DNA of 49,951 nucleotides from JAWVFN01 sp963696625 (GTDB lineage: Bacteria > Actinomycetota > Thermoleophilia > Solirubrobacterales > 70-9). The stretch spans positions 1 to 49,951 of the forward strand of contig CAVOKZ010000012.1 in assembly GCA_963696625.1 (NCBI GenBank), given 5' to 3'. Both the position numbers and the translations under genes were made by a program. Of the stretch, positions 46,901 through 49,951 are shown one piece after another (the first letter of the stretch is position 1; each line of letters starts with the position of its first letter). Below the pieces are notes generated by a model. That model did not search any database and had not been told where the DNA came from. It was given only the letters and a program-made list of their open reading frames with translations.

Positions 46901-49366
46901 ATGAGGATTCCCGGGAGAAGCCTGGTCAAGCTCGCGATCGCTGTGCCGGTCGCGATCACCCGCCGCGTTCTCGGCGCCGCCCGCGCGGCCGCTGACGACG
47001 CCCGCCGCACCGAGGAAGAGTGGTTCTACACGGGCCGCCTTGCAAGCGGGACAGTCCCCGACGAAGCCGCCGAGGGGTCAGACCCCTTTGTTAAGGGGAC
47101 TGTCCCCCTAAACGAAGAGGCGACAGATTCCGTTGACGAAGCCGACGAAGATCCCGCGCCTTTCGTGCCGGTTCGCCGCGCGACGATCTCCGGCGCTGCT
47201 CCGGATCTCGAGCTGAAGCCGCGCGAGGCCGAGGACACCCGCCCGCCGCCCGACGACCCCCACGTCCTCGACGATCCCGGGCTCTACTTCAACCGCGAGC
47301 TCTCCTGGGTCGACTTCAACGAGCGTGTCCTCGCCCTGGTCGAGGACGAGTCGATCCCACTCCTCGAGCGAGTCCGGTTCGCCGCGATCTACGAGGACAA
47401 CCTCGACGAGTTCTTCATGGTCCGGATCGCGGGGCTCCACGACCAGGTCGACGCCAAGCTCGGTGCCCACGGGGCCGACGGAATCCCGGCGACCCGGGTC
47501 ATCGACCGTGTTCGCGAGCGCACGATCGCGCTGCGCGAGCGCCTAGCCGGCGTGGTCGAGCGACGGCTGATCCCGGCCCTCGCCGAGCACGAGATCCGCG
47601 TGCTCTCGGTCGAGTCGGCGAGCGGCGAGGAACGCGAGCAGCTGCACCGGCTGTTCGACAACGACGTCTTCGCCGCGCTGACGCCGCTCGTGATCGGCCG
47701 CGGGCGTCCGTTCCCGTACATCTCAAACCTCTCGCTCAGCCTCGCGGTCCTGCTCCGCAACCCCGAGAAGGGGGATGAGGTCTTCGCCCGGGTCAAGGTC
47801 CCGAAGGAGCTGCTCGGCCGCTTCCTCGCGCTCGACGACGGGCGCACGTTCGTGCCCCTCGAGGAGGTCATCGCATCCCACCTCGAGGAGCTGTTCCCCG
47901 GCATGGAGATCGTCGACCACGCGCTCTTCCGGGTCACCCGCGACACCGACTACGACGTCTCCGACGAAGCCGACGACATGCTGCAGGCGGTCCAGGAGGA
48001 GGTGCGCCGGCGCCGCTTCGGCGAGGTCGTCAGGCTCGAGGTCGAGCGGCGGATGAGCGCCCGGCTGCGAAACCAGATCGTCGACGCGCTCAAGATCGAG
48101 CCGCGCCAGGTCTATGAGGTGGACGGGCTCATCGGTCTCGGCGATCTCGGCGACGTCGCCTCGGTGCGCGGCTTCGCCGAGCTCCGCTATCCGCCGTGGA
48201 AGGGCGTCACCCACCCCCGCCTCCAGGCGCGCGAGGCCGGCGACGACGTCGACGTCTTCGCCGCGATGCGCGACGGCGACATCCTCGTCCACCACCCCTA
48301 CGACTCGTTCGCGACCTCGGTCGAGCGCTTCGTCAAGCAGGCCGTCGAGGACCCCGACGTGCTCGCGATCAAGCAGACGGTCTACCGCACCTCCGACGAC
48401 TCGCCCCTGGTCCCGGGCCTGATCGAGGCCACCGAGCGCGGCAAGCAGGCGGTATGCCTGGTGGAGCTGAAGGCACGCTTCGACGAGAGCGCCAACATCC
48501 GCTGGGCCAAGGACCTCGAGGAGGCCGGCGTCCACGTCGTCTACGGGATCCCCGGCTTCAAGACCCACGTCAAGTGCGTGATGGTCGCCCGGCGCGAGCC
48601 CGAGGGAGTGCGCCACTACGTCCACATCGGCACCGGCAACTACAACCCCAACACCGCGCGCCAATACACCGATCTCGGGCTGTTCACGGCCGATCCCAAG
48701 ATCGGCGCCGACATCGCCGAGATGTTCAACTACCTCACCGGCTACGCCCGCCCGCGCGCCTACCGCAAGGTCCTGGTCGCGCCGTTCAACCTGAAGCAGG
48801 GCGTCCTGCTCGAGATTGAGAAGGCGATCGAGAGGCATACCGACGACGAGCCGTCACGGATCCGCCTGAAGATGAACGGGCTGATCGATCCGCCGATCAT
48901 CCAGGCGCTGTACCGGGCGTCGCAGGCGGGGGTGGAGGTCGACCTCAACATCCGCGGCGTCTGTGCCCTGCGCCCCGGCATTCCCGGCATCTCCGAGAAC
49001 ATCCGCGTCGTCTCGATCCTCGGGCGTTTCCTCGAGCACTCGCGGATCTACTCCTTCGAGCGCGGGGGCAAGCGCAAGATGTTCATCGGCTCGGCCGACA
49101 TGATGCCCCGCAACCTCTACAACCGGGTCGAGCTGGTGACGCCGGTCACCGACGAGGGCCTGCGCAGCGAGCTCAGCGAGGTCCTCGACCGCGGCTTCGC
49201 CGACAACACCGGGGCCTGGGAGCTGAGCGCCGAGGGCTCGTGGAGGCGACTCAGCCCCGACGGCTCCGAGCCGCGATCGATGCAGACCGAGCTGCTCGAG
49301 CTGTTCGAGCAGCGCGCCGCCTCGAGCGAGTCGGTGGCCGCCGCGAAGCGCGGCGCGGGCCGCTGA
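46901..49366 (+). CDS. ppk1: Polyphosphate kinase Ppk1
   Basis: The product is 821 aa from ATG 46901. The Ppk1 core begins at about residue 125 (LYFNRELSWVDFNERVLALVED, YEDNLDEFFMVRIAGL). The catalytic histidine lies in GFKTHVKCVMVARRE and the second His in HYVHIGTGNYNPNTARQYTD. It reversibly makes polyphosphate from ATP. The extra N-terminal 120 residues include a helix-like basic segment and an acidic linker that contains short GGGG/CCCC palindromes read in frame. The gene lies 34 bases after the PHP-GT4 gene and may be cotranscribed. Confidence 0.94.
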   Translation: MRIPGRSLVKLAIAVPVAITRRVLGAARAAADDARRTEEEWFYTGRLASGTVPDEAAEGSDPFVKGTVPLNEEATDSVDEADEDPAPFVPVRRATISGAAPDLELKPREAEDTRPPPDDPHVLDDPGLYFNRELSWVDFNERVLALVEDESIPLLERVRFAAIYEDNLDEFFMVRIAGLHDQVDAKLGAHGADGIPATRVIDRVRERTIALRERLAGVVERRLIPALAEHEIRVLSVESASGEEREQLHRLFDNDVFAALTPLVIGRGRPFPYISNLSLSLAVLLRNPEKGDEVFARVKVPKELLGRFLALDDGRTFVPLEEVIASHLEELFPGMEIVDHALFRVTRDTDYDVSDEADDMLQAVQEEVRRRRFGEVVRLEVERRMSARLRNQIVDALKIEPRQVYEVDGLIGLGDLGDVASVRGFAELRYPPWKGVTHPRLQAREAGDDVDVFAAMRDGDILVHHPYDSFATSVERFVKQAVEDPDVLAIKQTVYRTSDDSPLVPGLIEATERGKQAVCLVELKARFDESANIRWAKDLEEAGVHVVYGIPGFKTHVKCVMVARREPEGVRHYVHIGTGNYNPNTARQYTDLGLFTADPKIGADIAEMFNYLTGYARPRAYRKVLVAPFNLKQGVLLEIEKAIERHTDDEPSRIRLKMNGLIDPPIIQALYRASQAGVEVDLNIRGVCALRPGIPGISENIRVVSILGRFLEHSRIYSFERGGKRKMFIGSADMMPRNLYNRVELVTPVTDEGLRSELSEVLDRGFADNTGAWELSAEGSWRRLSPDGSEPRSMQTELLELFEQRAASSESVAAAKRGAGR
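47048..47107. repeat. Short palindromes read in frame within the ppk1 N-terminal linker
   Basis: GGGACAGTCCCC at 47048 and its exact reverse complement GGGGACTGTCCC at 47095 flank GGGGTCAGACCCC at 47074. They encode GTVPDEAAEGSDPFVKGTVP. The unit matches the style of the tandem hairpins at 25751 (CCCCACGCGGGGTCAGG) and is unlike surrounding coding sequence. Confidence 0.75.
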
Positions 49367-49402
49367 GCGCTCGCGAATACCTCTGGTAGCGTGGCGCGCT
49401 CC

Positions 49403-49951
49403 GTGGCCCTGCGCGCAAGAGACGCCGTCTTCTTCGACCTCCTCGCCGAGGCCGGCACCAACATCGCCAACGCGGCGACGATGCTCGAGAACATGTTCGA
49501 GGTCTGGCCCGAGGACAAGGGGCTCGCCCGCGACATCCTCAAGGCCGAGCAGGAGGGAGACCGGATCACCCAGGAGATCGTGCGCCGGCTCAACTCGAGC
49601 TCGGTTCGCTCGATGGACGGCTCCGATGTCTACGCGCTCGCGACCCAGCTCGACGACATCGTCGACGACGCCGAGGAGGCGGCCGACTTCATGGTCCTCT
49701 ACGGGATCGAGGCGCCGATGGAGCAGGCCCACGAGCTGGCCGGGATCCTCGCGGCGTCGTGTGAGCAGATCCGCCTGGCGCTCAACAACCTTTCCAGCTT
49801 CGAGGCCCTCGAGCCCCTCCTGATCGAGGTCCACCGGCTCGAGAACGAGGGCGACCGCGTCTGGCGCGAGGCGCTGGCGGCGCTGTTCTCGACCGGGATC
49901 GACCCGATGGTCGTTATCCGCTGGAAGGACGTCTTCGGCGTGCTCGAGCGC
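49403..49951 (+). CDS. PhoU-like DUF47 family protein, N-terminal part
   Basis: 183 codons are in the window, and the frame runs off the right edge. The start is GTG 49403 (GTG 49391 is an alternative), chosen because ALRARDAVFFDLLAEAGTNI matches the family N-terminus. The helical pattern with AEQEGDRITQEIVRRLNSSS, DIVDDAEEAADFMVLYG and VHRLENEGDRVWREAL is that of DUF47, the PhoU-related accessory of Pit phosphate transporters. A pit gene would be expected next, beyond the window. Confidence 0.85.
   Translation, partial: MALRARDAVFFDLLAEAGTNIANAATMLENMFEVWPEDKGLARDILKAEQEGDRITQEIVRRLNSSSVRSMDGSDVYALATQLDDIVDDAEEAADFMVLYGIEAPMEQAHELAGILAASCEQIRLALNNLSSFEALEPLLIEVHRLENEGDRVWREALAALFSTGIDPMVVIRWKDVFGVLER

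Overview
The window is a very GC-rich, gene-dense stretch of a bacterial chromosome with many GTG and TTG starts. The gene content fits a high-GC actinobacterium: an Rpf-type transglycosylase, a GerW-family protein, an ArsR regulator next to a group 4 hydrogenase operon as in Mycobacterium, AbiEi/DUF559 proteins, and 11-nt TTCAC-type Pho boxes. A deep-branching class such as Thermoleophilia (Solirubrobacterales) is my best guess, but this is inference. No tRNA, rRNA, prophage, transposase gene or CRISPR array was seen. No gene-free stretch exceeds about 300 bases; the larger gaps hold repeats, Pho boxes or hairpins, and 16899-17126 shows nothing I can name.

Left part (1-7.3 kb): the 3' end of smpB, a membrane-anchored coiled-coil protein with a C-terminal helix-hairpin-helix, an ECF sigma/anti-sigma pair, an AbiEi/DUF559 protein, an acyl-CoA dehydrogenase, a complete tmRNA with a clear terminator, and an M50 membrane metalloprotease.

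Hydrogenase operon (7.3-14.6 kb): an ArsR-type regulator with its own palindromic operator, followed by tightly overlapping hyfB-C-E-F-G-I-like genes. These encode a membrane-bound group 4 [NiFe]-hydrogenase-like complex. The large subunit carries an apparent one-base insertion. No maturation genes are in the window.

Middle (14.5-30 kb): a mixed region with an ABC-2 exporter, alpha/beta hydrolases, a YceI/FMN-reductase pair controlled by a divergent MarR regulator, a VOC dioxygenase, a metallophosphoesterase, SpoIIM-, VIT- and Fur-type genes, two enoyl-CoA hydratases, an HD hydrolase, an M23 peptidase and UppP. It is peppered with two repeat families. One is a 168-bp CTAG-bounded hairpin element (three copies, two identical). 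The other is a REP-like roughly 70-bp dyad (eight intergenic copies here and elsewhere, plus two copies read in frame inside a coding sequence).

Right part (30-50 kb): a phosphate/polyphosphate island. It has a PhoB-like response regulator, a receiver-less winged-helix protein, pstS-pstC-pstA-pstB-phoU-pstB2-pstS2, a TIM-barrel isomerase, Ppx, a CHAD protein split into two overlapping ORFs, a GT-C mannosyltransferase, a GH31 glycosidase, a PHP-GT4 fusion glycosyltransferase, Ppk1 and the start of a PhoU-like DUF47 protein. Arrays of 11-nt direct repeats (TTCAC/TTTAC/GTAAC) precede both regulators, pstS, the TIM-barrel gene and the PHP-GT4 gene, and a two-unit array lies before the mannosyltransferase. 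Together they suggest one regulon covering phosphate import, polyphosphate storage and glycan or glycolipid remodelling.
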